Assembly (NCBI GenBank): GCA_964369955.1
Contig: CAYJFQ010000016.1
Coordinates: 1-26,555 of the forward strand
DNA: 26,555 nt
Direction of reading: 5' to 3'
Source of the DNA: CAYJFQ01 sp964369955
Lineage (GTDB): Bacteria > Bacillota_I > Bacilli_A > Erysipelotrichales > Erysipelotrichaceae
Within the stretch, counting starts at the first letter, position 1. Every line of letters begins with the position of its first letter. The translations under genes and the position numbers were made by a program. Shown here one piece after another: positions 7,726-15,534 of the stretch. The notes under the pieces were generated by a model. That model was given only the letters and a program-made list of their open reading frames with translations. It was not told the origin of the DNA and ran no database searches.

Positions 7726-8400
7726 ATGATTAATATACTTGTATTAGAAGATGATCTAGCGATGGGAAAATTATTAGAATTCTTTCTGACTTCTAATGGT
7801 TTCAATGTTTTTATGGGCAAAAATGGTTATGACGGATTAAATGTTTTAGATAATCATTCTATTGATTTAATTGTTTCAGATATTATGATGCCTGATATGG
7901 ATGGAATTGAGTTTACTAAAACTATAAGAGATGCAGGCATTAATATTCCTGTTTTGATGTTGACAGCTAAAACTTATATTGATGATAAGAAAAAAGGCTT
8001 CTTAGCGGGTAGTGATGATTACTTAACTAAGCCTGTTGATGAAGAGGAGTTATTATTAAGAATCAATGCCCTATTAAGAAGGGCCGGGATTTCAACTAGT
8101 AAACAAATTAAGATAGGTAAGGTTGTTGTTGATTATAGCAGCATGACTGTCAGGGACGGAAATTCATTAACAGAACTTCCGCCAAAAGAATTTTTATTAT
8201 TATATAAATTACTTTCATATCCGAATAAGATATTTACCCGTTTTCAAATTATGGATGAGATTTGGGGAATGGATAGCGAGACAGATGATGTTACTATTAA
8301 TGTCCATATTAATCGTTTGAGAAATAGATTTGAGAACATTAAAGAGTTTGAGATAGTTACTGTACGCGGGCTTGGCTATAAGGCGATTTATCATGAATAG
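7726..8400 (+). CDS. OmpR/PhoB-family response regulator
   Basis: A 224-aa two-component DNA-binding regulator. The receiver domain has the acidic pocket Glu8/Asp9/Asp10, phospho-acceptor Asp52 (VSDIMMPDMDG), Thr80 and Lys102 (LTKP). The C-terminal winged helix (about 130-224) carries LPPKEFLLLYKLL, the recognition-helix region TINVHINRLRNRF and the closing VRGLGYKA. AAGGAAGG precedes the ATG by about 9 nt. The stop overlaps the kinase ATG by 8 bp. It probably binds the repeated boxes upstream to control both its own operon and the divergent exporter operon. That link is inferred from gene order and repeats, not from a known regulon. Confidence 0.95.
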   Translation: MINILVLEDDLAMGKLLEFFLTSNGFNVFMGKNGYDGLNVLDNHSIDLIVSDIMMPDMDGIEFTKTIRDAGINIPVLMLTAKTYIDDKKKGFLAGSDDYLTKPVDEEELLLRINALLRRAGISTSKQIKIGKVVVDYSSMTVRDGNSLTELPPKEFLLLYKLLSYPNKIFTRFQIMDEIWGMDSETDDVTINVHINRLRNRFENIKEFEIVTVRGLGYKAIYHE

Positions 8401-9448
8401 TAAAAGATACTTGTTAGCACGTAGTTTTAGAAATATGTTTGCGATTGGGATTTTGTTGATAACAGTTATTGGAATTCTGTCCACAGCGATTTTATTATTT
8501 GTTACGGTTCATGATGTTGAAGTTGCTCAACGGTTAACTGAAACAATACAGACCAGAAGATTTATTTTTTCCATTATCGTCACTTGCATTATGGTTGGAG
8601 TTGTCGGTTATATCTTTGCGTATTTTCAATTATTACCACTTAAAAGATTTGATATGGCGATGAAGGAAGTTTCTCATGGTGATTTTTCAATTAGGATATC
8701 TCCAGATAATGGAATGCCTCACGAAGTTAAAGAGTTAGTTAATTCTTTTAACATTATGGTTAATGAACTGGAAAATACTGAACTATTAAAACAAAATTTT
8801 ATTAATGATTTTTCTCATGAATTTAAAACTCCAATATCTTCAATTAATGGTTTTGCGAACATTCTAATTAAAAACGATTTAACACAGGAACAAAGACAAG
8901 AATACTTACAATTAATTGCTAGTGAATCTCAAAGATTGGTTAGTTTATCCAAAAATATTCTTCTATTAAATAAAATAGAATCTCAAGATATCCTCTCTGA
9001 TATCACTCACTTTAACTTAGCTGAACAAATTAGATTAGTTATTCTTAGTTTAAATGAATATTGGGAGAAGAGAAGTATTGAGTTTGACCTAAGGCTTGAT
9101 GAGCTTTATTATTATGGCAATCATGATTTGATTAAACAATTATGGTTAAACTTAATTGAGAATGCAATTAAATTCTCACAGAATGGTGAAACTATTTTGA
9201 TTTCTTTAAACAAAGAACATGAGAATATAACTTTCAAGATTACAAATTATGGTGAAGTTATTGAAAATAAAAATTTATCTAAGTTGTTTGATAAATTTTA
9301 CCAGGTCAATGAATCAAGGGATACTAATGGTAATGGAATTGGCCTGTCGATCGCAAAAAAAATCTGCCAGTTGCATAAGGCAGAAATCAATGTTCAAAGT
9401 GATCTAAATACAGGTACTACTTTTACAGTTGTTTTTAATAGTTTGTAG
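8393..9448 (+). CDS. HAMP-containing sensor histidine kinase with a very short external loop
   Basis: A 351-aa membrane kinase partner of the preceding regulator. Two transmembrane segments (about 16-38 and 57-79) are separated by only about 18 residues. A HAMP domain follows (80-130). The HisKA motif is DFSHEFKTPISS with His142, then the N-box LWLNLIENAIKF (Asn257), an F-box-like DKFYQVNESRD and the G2 box GNGIGLSIAKK (313-323). The G1 region reads ITNYGEVI, with Asn where Asp is commoner. The tiny loop suggests sensing within the membrane or through a partner, as in intramembrane-sensing kinases linked to exporters. I use the ATG at 8393; an in-frame TTG at 8372 lies inside the regulator gene and has no better SD. 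Confidence 0.93.
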   Translation: MNSKRYLLARSFRNMFAIGILLITVIGILSTAILLFVTVHDVEVAQRLTETIQTRRFIFSIIVTCIMVGVVGYIFAYFQLLPLKRFDMAMKEVSHGDFSIRISPDNGMPHEVKELVNSFNIMVNELENTELLKQNFINDFSHEFKTPISSINGFANILIKNDLTQEQRQEYLQLIASESQRLVSLSKNILLLNKIESQDILSDITHFNLAEQIRLVILSLNEYWEKRSIEFDLRLDELYYYGNHDLIKQLWLNLIENAIKFSQNGETILISLNKEHENITFKITNYGEVIENKNLSKLFDKFYQVNESRDTNGNGIGLSIAKKICQLHKAEINVQSDLNTGTTFTVVFNSL

Positions 9449-9614
9449 CTATCGATAATAAGATATAGCAGCAATACTATAGATCCTAACAATGATATAT
9501 TATGGAAAAGTTGTTCTTAAATTATTCCACATTACCTAAGACAATAAAGATGAATAATCCTATTATGATTACTAATTTAATCACTTATTATCTCTCTACA
9601 TCATAAATGTTGTA
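9449..9614. other. intergenic region between the kinase and oppA
   Basis: No clear terminator for the plus-strand kinase gene is visible here. A 20-residue minus-strand reading frame (GTG at 9584, TAA at 9522) encodes a strongly hydrophobic peptide beginning MIKLVIIIGLF. A weak GAGAG lies upstream, and an in-frame stop immediately precedes the GTG. It lies beyond the oppA terminator, so it would need its own promoter. It may be chance or a small membrane peptide. Confidence 0.3.
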
Positions 9615-9644
9615 ACAAAAAATGACTACCCTAAGGTAGTCATT
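9615..9644 (-). terminator. terminator of the OppA-like gene
   Basis: A perfect 10-bp stem, AATGACTACC (9621-9630) and GGTAGTCATT (9635-9644), has a CTAA loop. On minus it is followed by a T-run (plus-strand A-run 9617-9622). It sits 11 bp past the oppA stop. The plus-strand side is only AT-rich, so it may also weakly stop transcripts from the kinase gene. Confidence 0.88.
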
Positions 9645-9654
9645 AATTTATTGA

Positions 9655-11283
9655 TTAGTCAACGTAAGCCCACTTGTAATCGGTTCTTAAACCGATTCCA
9701 TTACGAACAATACCTTTAACATTATCTTTAGAAACAAAACTACGAGATAAGTAGTTAGTTGGAGATATTACTAATTCTTCTTCAATTAACATTCTTTCTG
9801 CATCTTCTAATAATGCAAGTCTTTCATTGCCGTTTAAACCAGCTGCTTCTGCAATTAATGCATCATATTCTGGGTTACTATAATTGCTGTTGTTGTATGG
9901 ATTATTAGTAGTGAATAGATCTAAGAATGTCATAGGATCATTATAATCTGCTCCCCATCCTTCTTTCCCAATTGTAAATGTTTTAGTATCTGCATATCCT
10001 TCTTTACGTAAAGCATAACGCATAGAACGTACTTCAATTTCTACTCCTAAAACATCTTTCCATCTTTCTTGCAATACTTGAGCCATTTTTAAGTTTTCAT
10101 CACCTTCCCCGATGATTAAAGTTAAACCTGTATTGAATTCTTCAAATGTTTTACCTAATTCTGCAAGTCCAGCATTTAACGCTTCAACTGCTTCAGTTGT
10201 GGCATTTTCATTAGTACCTGAGTCATAGTATAAATCTCCTACATTATCACGGAAACTATTTCCATCAACACCTTTTAAAGCAGCTGGTACAAATGCATAA
10301 GCTGGGATTGAACCTGATTTTAAGAAGTCGTTGATTAAGCTATCTCGATCCATTGCAAGGTTGAATGCTGTACGAATATTTTTATTTGCAAAATATTCAT
10401 TCTCAAAGTTGTACAATACATATTCGGTTACTGGTTCAACAACAGTTACAAATCCACTGTGGTCTCTATAAGTGTCTAAAAACTCTGCTTGAACACGCAT
10501 AACATCTAAATCTCCTGAATCATACATATTAACTACTGTATTTGTTTCTTTAACAAATTCATATTTAATTTCTTCAAGTTTTACTGCTTCTGCATCCCAA
10601 TAAGTTGGGTTTTTAACATATGTCATTGTTTGGTCAAATGCCCATTCGGTTAACATATAAGGGCCGTTGAATATCATTTTATCAGGTGATAAGAAGAAGT
10701 CAGTTCCCATCTCTTCTACAATACCTACTGGTAATGGACCGAATTGAGGAAGAACTAAAGTTCCAATGAAGTAATCAGCTGGTTGAGTGATTTTAACTTC
10801 TAATGTTTTATCATCAATTGCTTTTACTCCTACTGCATCACCATTAGCAGTTACTCCTGTATTATAGTCATAAGCTCCTTCAAGGATGTATAACATATAA
10901 GCATAAGGGGAAGCTGTTTCTGGTTTTAACACTTCCTTCCAAGCATATTCGAAGTCAGCTGCTATAATAGTCGCACCTGTATTCCATTTTGCATCACGTA
11001 ATGTGAATGTGTAAGTCATTCCATCTTCACTCACTGTCCAGCTTTCTGCTAGACCCGAACCTTGTTCAATGTTCCCGTCTGCATCTTGACGAACAAGAGT
11101 TTCATACATTAAACCTAATAATTCAGCGCCTTCAGTAGTTGATACTGTTAGTGGGCTAATATCAGTAGGAGAACCTGCCATACTGACAACGATTTTTTGT
11201 CCCTTATCACTATCAGTTCCACCAGAACTGCATCCAGTAAGGACAAGACATAATAACATAATTGCGATAATAATACGTTTCAT
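9655..11283 (-). CDS. oppA: oligopeptide-binding lipoprotein, OppA/DppA family (SBP_bac_5)
   Basis: A 542-aa extracellular solute-binding protein anchored by lipid. The signal peptide MKRIIIAIMLLCLVLTGC ends in lipobox LTGC, so Cys18 is the lipidated residue; a Gly/Ser-rich linker follows. The mature domain shows the family block GLAESWTVSEDGMTYTFTLRD (residues about 77-97) with the AKWNTG and ADFEYAWKEV signature behind it. The length is typical of oligopeptide-binding rather than metal- or nickel-binding members. It delivers peptides to the permease encoded just upstream. It is the last gene of the cluster but is set apart by about 100 bp with hairpins and an extended -10. That would let it be made in excess over the membrane subunits. 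Confidence 0.95.
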   Translation of the reverse strand: MKRIIIAIMLLCLVLTGCSSGGTDSDKGQKIVVSMAGSPTDISPLTVSTTEGAELLGLMYETLVRQDADGNIEQGSGLAESWTVSEDGMTYTFTLRDAKWNTGATIIAADFEYAWKEVLKPETASPYAYMLYILEGAYDYNTGVTANGDAVGVKAIDDKTLEVKITQPADYFIGTLVLPQFGPLPVGIVEEMGTDFFLSPDKMIFNGPYMLTEWAFDQTMTYVKNPTYWDAEAVKLEEIKYEFVKETNTVVNMYDSGDLDVMRVQAEFLDTYRDHSGFVTVVEPVTEYVLYNFENEYFANKNIRTAFNLAMDRDSLINDFLKSGSIPAYAFVPAALKGVDGNSFRDNVGDLYYDSGTNENATTEAVEALNAGLAELGKTFEEFNTGLTLIIGEGDENLKMAQVLQERWKDVLGVEIEVRSMRYALRKEGYADTKTFTIGKEGWGADYNDPMTFLDLFTTNNPYNNSNYSNPEYDALIAEAAGLNGNERLALLEDAERMLIEEELVISPTNYLSRSFVSKDNVKGIVRNGIGLRTDYKWAYVD

Positions 11284-11305
11284 TTCTTTACCTGGGTATA
11301 TTTCT

Positions 11306-11314
11306 AATATACCA
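11306..11314 (-). promoter_or_regulatory. candidate internal promoter of oppA (extended -10)
   Basis: Read on minus: TGGTATATT, an extended -10 about 22 nt upstream of the oppA ATG. No good -35 is present at 17 bp. The SD downstream (CAGGTAAAG) is moderate. Confidence 0.4.
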
Positions 11315-11327
11315 TTCCCTTTTCTAT

Positions 11328-11374
11328 CCTACCTTAGGGGTAGGCCCCTTATATTTAATACAGAGTTTTCTGTA
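11328..11374 (-). repeat. two intercistronic hairpins between pepP and oppA
   Basis: Stem 1 is CCTACC (11328-11333) with GGTAGG (11339-11344). Stem 2 is TACAGA (11359-11364) with TCTGTA (11369-11374). Neither is followed by a real U-run on minus, so they look more like mRNA processing or stability structures than terminators. The CTACC/CTAA/GGTAG core of stem 1 resembles the oppA terminator hairpin, so similar stems flank oppA on both sides. Confidence 0.45.
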
Positions 11375-11385
11375 CTTAAATACTT

Positions 11386-12624
11386 CTATCTTTTACTAAA
11401 GAATTCTTCGATATCTTCAACTGTTCTAATAATGTTTTTAGATAATAGTTCACATCCATCTTCTGTAATAAGCGCATCATCTTCAATTCTAATTCCAATA
11501 CCTAATTCAGGAATATAGATGCCAGGTTCAATAGTTGTCACCATTCCTGGTTTTAAAATATTGCGATCACCAACATCATGAGTATCTAATCCAATATAGT
11601 GGCAAATACCATGTGGTAAATAATCATTAATTTCTTCACGGTTTTTGCATAAGCCATATTCTAAACATTTCTCATAAATTGCATCTCGCGCTATTGTCAA
11701 TGTTTCATCAATATCTAAGCCTGGTCTTAATGACTCTATAACTTTGTCTTGTGCATATAATACTGCACTGTAGTATTTCTTTTGTAGATCAGTAAATTTA
11801 CCACTTACCGGGAATGTACGGCTAATATCGGCTGCATAGTATTCAAATTCAGCACCTAAATCTACTAGCAATAGTTCACCATCTTTTAAATCCTTGTTAT
11901 TAATATCATAGTGTAAGAAAACTGTATTCTTTCCGCTGGCAATAATCGGGCTAAAGGCATTACCGTTTGCTCCATTTGCAGTTAATTGGTATTCAAATTC
12001 AGCTTGAAGAATCTTTTCATTTACTCCATCTCCAACTTTGTTAAGAATAGCTTTTATTCCCAAATCAGTAATATCAACAGCTTTTTGAATAAGGGATACT
12101 TCTTCTGAACTTTTAATACGTCGCATATTGCAAATTACATGAGAAATATTCTTAACCTTAAGATATGGGTGTGCATACTTTAATTTTTCTGTTAAATCAT
12201 TCTCTGAATAAGTAACACCGTCTAAATCACGTTTGTGGTAATCCATATATAATTTTTCTAAATTATTACGGTCAAAGATTCTACTCATATGCCAATCAAA
12301 TCGATCCAAATAGAAGACATTCTCAATACCAGTTATTTCCTTGTATTCTTGGTCGGTAGTCATCGGTCCATGATACATCTCAAACCATTTATCAGGACGT
12401 TCAACAAATAGATATTCTTTCACAATATCATTTATTTTAGTTGCGCAATAAATTTGGTTAGGAAGGTCAATTCCTAATAAATAATAGTAATTACGGTTTT
12501 GGGAAAACTTAAAGTTTTGGTCATTAGTACTTTGTTTCACTTTTTCTGCTAATAAGAATAAAGCACTATTATCTTTCATTTCTTTAATTAAATCACTACG
12601 TCTTTTAATATATACATCCTTCAT
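11386..12624 (-). CDS. pepP: Xaa-Pro aminopeptidase, M24B family
   Basis: A 412-aa dinuclear metallopeptidase that removes the N-terminal residue before proline. The N-terminal aminopeptidase-P domain (AMP_N: YIKRR, ALFLLA, RNYYYLLG) precedes the pita-bread catalytic domain. Metal ligands are Asp255 and Asp266 (LVDLGAEFEYYAADISR), His342 (GICHYIGLD), Glu366 (TIEPGIY) and Glu381 (IRIEDD). It has no signal peptide, so it acts in the cytoplasm on imported peptides. I start at the ATG at 12624: it overlaps the dppF TGA as ATGA, has AAAGGA upstream, and gives MKDVYIKRR. A longer in-frame start at 12651 lies inside dppF and adds nine unconserved residues. The direct coupling to the permease ATPase genes ties it to peptide import. 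Confidence 0.95.
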   Translation of the reverse strand: MKDVYIKRRSDLIKEMKDNSALFLLAEKVKQSTNDQNFKFSQNRNYYYLLGIDLPNQIYCATKINDIVKEYLFVERPDKWFEMYHGPMTTDQEYKEITGIENVFYLDRFDWHMSRIFDRNNLEKLYMDYHKRDLDGVTYSENDLTEKLKYAHPYLKVKNISHVICNMRRIKSSEEVSLIQKAVDITDLGIKAILNKVGDGVNEKILQAEFEYQLTANGANGNAFSPIIASGKNTVFLHYDINNKDLKDGELLLVDLGAEFEYYAADISRTFPVSGKFTDLQKKYYSAVLYAQDKVIESLRPGLDIDETLTIARDAIYEKCLEYGLCKNREEINDYLPHGICHYIGLDTHDVGDRNILKPGMVTTIEPGIYIPELGIGIRIEDDALITEDGCELLSKNIIRTVEDIEEFFSKR

Positions 12625-13580
12625 TTTTTCACATCCTTTAAATTGTGGCATGCCACAAAGTGGCCATCACTAACTTCAGTTAATACCGGTGCTTCTGTTT
12701 CACAGATTTCTGTACAATACTGACATCTCTTTTCAAACTTACATCCTGTTGAGGCAGACATCGGACTTGGCACATCACCTTCTAATAAAATTCTCTTTCT
12801 ACTTTTACTAGCATCTGGGTCCGCAAATGGCACTGATGATAATAAAGCTATAGTGTATGGGTGTCTTGGATTATCCATGATATCACTACTAGTTGATAGT
12901 TCCATTATTGCACCTAAATACATAACTGCAATACGGTCTGAAATATGTGCTACCATACTAATATCATGTGCGATAAATAAATAAGTTAAGCCTAGGGTCT
13001 TTTGTAAATCCTCCATTAAGTTAATAACTTGTGCTTGAATCGAAACATCTAAAGCGCTGATTGGTTCATCACAAATTATTAATTCAGGCTCAATGGCTAG
13101 AGCTCTTGCGATTCCAATTCTCTGACGTTGTCCACCTGAGAATTCATGAGGGAACCTATTTGCATGTTCCTTATTTAGTCCAACTAGTTCTAACATTTCA
13201 AAGATTTTTTCTTTTCGCGCTTCGCCACTTGCAATTTTGTGAATTTCTAATCCTTCACCAATAATGTCAGCTACTGTCATTCTCGGGTTTAAACTTGCGT
13301 ATGGATCTTGGAAGATCATTTGGATGTTCTTGGTTAGTTCATAACGTTGTTTTTTAGAGATGTTTCCTAAGTCTTGTCCTTGGTATAAAACTTGACCATC
13401 AGTAGCTTTATATAGTCCAATTATTGTTCTTCCTAGTGTTGATTTTCCACAACCACTTTCACCAACAAGTCCTAAGGTTTCTCCTTTTTTAATTGAAAAG
13501 CTAACATCATCAACTGCTTTTAAATATTTATCTCTACCCACCTTAAAGTGCTTCTTTAGGTTTTTAACTTCTAGTAACAT
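12621..13580 (-). CDS. dppF: peptide ABC transporter ATP-binding protein, DppF/OppF-like
   Basis: A 319-aa ATPase, the second nucleotide-binding subunit of the peptide importer. Walker A is GESGCGKST (40-48), the Q-loop is FQDPYASLNP (near 90), the signature is FSGGQRQR (147-154), and Walker B ends in Asp171 with catalytic Glu172 (LIICDEP). The Opp/Dpp-specific C-terminal extension has a Cys cluster (GCKFEKRCQYCTEIC); in relatives such a cluster can hold an iron-sulfur centre. The ATG lies 10 bp inside the end of dppD. The stop is TGA and forms ATGA with the pepP start. That is good evidence that TGA is a stop in this organism. Confidence 0.95.
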   Translation of the reverse strand: MLLEVKNLKKHFKVGRDKYLKAVDDVSFSIKKGETLGLVGESGCGKSTLGRTIIGLYKATDGQVLYQGQDLGNISKKQRYELTKNIQMIFQDPYASLNPRMTVADIIGEGLEIHKIASGEARKEKIFEMLELVGLNKEHANRFPHEFSGGQRQRIGIARALAIEPELIICDEPISALDVSIQAQVINLMEDLQKTLGLTYLFIAHDISMVAHISDRIAVMYLGAIMELSTSSDIMDNPRHPYTIALLSSVPFADPDASKSRKRILLEGDVPSPMSASTGCKFEKRCQYCTEICETEAPVLTEVSDGHFVACHNLKDVKK

Positions 13581-14566
13581 TGTTTTACCTCCGTCTTAGG
13601 GGCTTTAGGATGTTTTAACCAACATCTTACCTCATGTGTATCTGTTAATTTAAAGACAGATGGCATTGTTGTTTGACAAACTTTCATTGCGTGATCACAT
13701 CTATCAACAAATGGACAACCAAGCGGCGGTTGAATCAAATCCGGTGGAGTTCCTTCAATAGGTGTTAATCGTTCTTTGTGAATGCTTGGAATTGAGTTCA
13801 TTAATCCCCAAGTATATGGATGATTAGGATTGTAGAATAGTTCTCTTACAGTTCCTGTCTCAATAATTTTACCGGCATACATAACCGCTACCCGGTCGGC
13901 AATATCCGCTACAACTCCCATATCATGAGTAATGATAATGATTGAAGTGTTCAGGTGTTCTCTTACTTGAAGTAATAGGTCAATTATTTGAGCTTGAATT
14001 GTTACATCAAGTGCTGTTGTTGGTTCATCAGCTATGAGTAATTTTGGGTTACAAACTAGAGCTGCAGCTATCATTACCCTTTGTCTCATTCCTCCTGAGA
14101 ATTGATGAGGATATTGATTCATTCTTTCTGCAGCATTGGCAATCCCAACATTTTCCAACATTTCTACCGAGCGTTTAAAGGCTTCTTCCTTCGTGACCTT
14201 CTCATGCCTGAAGATTGATTCACACATTTGGTAGCCAATTTTTTTAGTAGGGTCTAGACTTGTCATTGGATCTTGGAAGATCATCCCTATCTTGCCACCA
14301 CGAATATCTAACATTTCTTTTTCTGATAGTTTTACGATATCTTTACCGTTAAAGAATATTTCACCTCTTTCAATCTCTGATGGTGGAGTAGGGTTTAATT
14401 TCATTATCGTTTGAGCTGTAACACTCTTCCCACAACCACTTTCACCAACAATTGCTAATATTTCACTTTCACCAACATTAAAGTCAACACCTCTTACTGC
14501 TTGCACTTTACCTGCATAGGTATGAAAAGAGACATTTAAATCTTTGATTTCTATAATATTATTCAT
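13571..14566 (-). CDS. dppD: peptide ABC transporter ATP-binding protein, DppD/OppD-like
   Basis: A 331-aa ATPase, the first nucleotide-binding subunit. Walker A is GESGCGKS (41-48), the Q-loop is FQDPMTSLDP, the signature is FSGGMRQR, and Walker B is LLIADEPTTALD with Asp180 and Glu181. The C-terminal Opp/Dpp domain contains GCPFVDRCDHAMKVC, again with spaced cysteines. It pairs with DppF below the DppB/DppC channel. The SD of this gene is unusual: the bases before GGAGAAG-ATG are a run of ten G that begins with the last base of the dppC stop codon. The gene overlaps dppF by 10 bp. Confidence 0.95.
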   Translation of the reverse strand: MNNIIEIKDLNVSFHTYAGKVQAVRGVDFNVGESEILAIVGESGCGKSVTAQTIMKLNPTPPSEIERGEIFFNGKDIVKLSEKEMLDIRGGKIGMIFQDPMTSLDPTKKIGYQMCESIFRHEKVTKEEAFKRSVEMLENVGIANAAERMNQYPHQFSGGMRQRVMIAAALVCNPKLLIADEPTTALDVTIQAQIIDLLLQVREHLNTSIIIITHDMGVVADIADRVAVMYAGKIIETGTVRELFYNPNHPYTWGLMNSIPSIHKERLTPIEGTPPDLIQPPLGCPFVDRCDHAMKVCQTTMPSVFKLTDTHEVRCWLKHPKAPKTEVKQCY

Positions 14567-14571
14567 CTTCT

Positions 14572-14581
14572 CCCCCCCCCC
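14572..14581 (-). promoter_or_regulatory. G10 homopolymer in the dppD ribosome binding site
   Basis: Ten consecutive C on plus (G on the coding strand) run from the final G of the dppC TAG into the dppD SD, leaving AGAAG before the ATG. In such an AT-rich genome a G10 run is striking. It is prone to length change by slippage, which would alter the SD and its spacing without touching any codon. Confidence 0.7.
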
Positions 14582-15525
14582 TATTTACGTAATTTAGGAT
14601 CTAGAGCGTCTCTTAGCCCATCTCCTAATAAATTGAATCCTAACATTGTCAATGAGATTAACAATGCTGGAAATAATAATTGATATGGATATAGCAGTAA
14701 CATTCTAGCACCTTCATTAGCTAATGTTCCCCAACTTGCCAACGGAACTGGAACTCCTAGCCCTAAATAACTTAGTGAAGCTTCCGCAAAAATTGCGGCA
14801 GGAATACTGAATGTTAATTCGATAATAATTGGTCCCATGACATTTGGTACTAAATGTTTGAAGATAATTCTCATTGAAGAGCCACCCAATGTTCTAGCAG
14901 CCATAACATATTCACTTTGTTTTAGTTGGAGGATTTGACCCCTAACAATTCTTGACATCGAACCCCAACCAGTAATTGAGATTGCGATAATAATTGTTTC
15001 TAAACCAGGGCCCATTATTACCGTTAGTAAGATAACCCATAATAAATTTGGTACCGAATAAATGATTTCAACAAAACGCATCATTAACATATCTACACGT
15101 CCCCCAAAGAAACCAGAAACACCACCATAGAAAACTCCGATAATGATATTAATGATTGCCGAAATGAAGGCAATGAATAACGAAACACGAGCACCCATCC
15201 AACATCTTGCGAAGATATCTCTCCCTAAAGAGTCTCCTCCAAACCAATGAACTGAATTTGGCCACATATTAACGACTTCTACTTGTTGGTCACTATAACT
15301 AAATGGTATTAGATACGGTCCAATAACTGCCATTAACATAATTAAACAAAGCATAATTAATGAAGTCATTGCAATTTTGTTGGTTTTCAAGCGTCGCCAT
15401 GCATCTTTCGCAAAAGATGTAGTAGGACGTACCATTTTATTAAGATTACTATCTGATTTATCAATTAATTCGAAAGCATCAGTTGGTAAATTAAGTATAT
15501 CTATTTCTTGTTCAAATGATTTCAT
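14581..15525 (-). CDS. dppC: peptide ABC transporter permease, DppC/OppC-like
   Basis: A 314-aa integral membrane subunit of the peptide importer. A cytoplasmic N-terminal stretch of about 45 residues (OppC_N) leads into six predicted transmembrane segments. The loop that touches the ATPases reads MAARTLGGSSMRIIFKHLVPN, the EAA motif of binding-protein-dependent permeases. The GWGSMSRIVRGQIL and SYLGLGVPVPLASWG blocks are typical of DppC. It starts 9 nt after the dppB stop with GGAG upstream. Its stop codon shares a base with the G10 run that serves dppD. Confidence 0.94.
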   Translation of the reverse strand: MKSFEQEIDILNLPTDAFELIDKSDSNLNKMVRPTTSFAKDAWRRLKTNKIAMTSLIMLCLIMLMAVIGPYLIPFSYSDQQVEVVNMWPNSVHWFGGDSLGRDIFARCWMGARVSLFIAFISAIINIIIGVFYGGVSGFFGGRVDMLMMRFVEIIYSVPNLLWVILLTVIMGPGLETIIIAISITGWGSMSRIVRGQILQLKQSEYVMAARTLGGSSMRIIFKHLVPNVMGPIIIELTFSIPAAIFAEASLSYLGLGVPVPLASWGTLANEGARMLLLYPYQLLFPALLISLTMLGFNLLGDGLRDALDPKLRK

Positions 15526-15534
15526 AATTTTCTC

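Noticed and set aside
12621..12623. Mycoplasma-type genetic code (UGA as Trp)
   Set aside because: dppF and atpI end naturally at TGA in ATGA overlaps with the next gene, and Trp is encoded by TGG, so the standard code applies.
12625..12651. Longer N terminus for PepP
   Set aside because: The ATG at 12624 forms ATGA with the dppF stop and has AAAGGA upstream. The extra nine residues look like read-back into dppF.
14572..14581. G10 run as a frameshift switch inside a protein
   Set aside because: It begins at the last base of the dppC stop codon and lies in the spacer, so it can change only the SD region of dppD.
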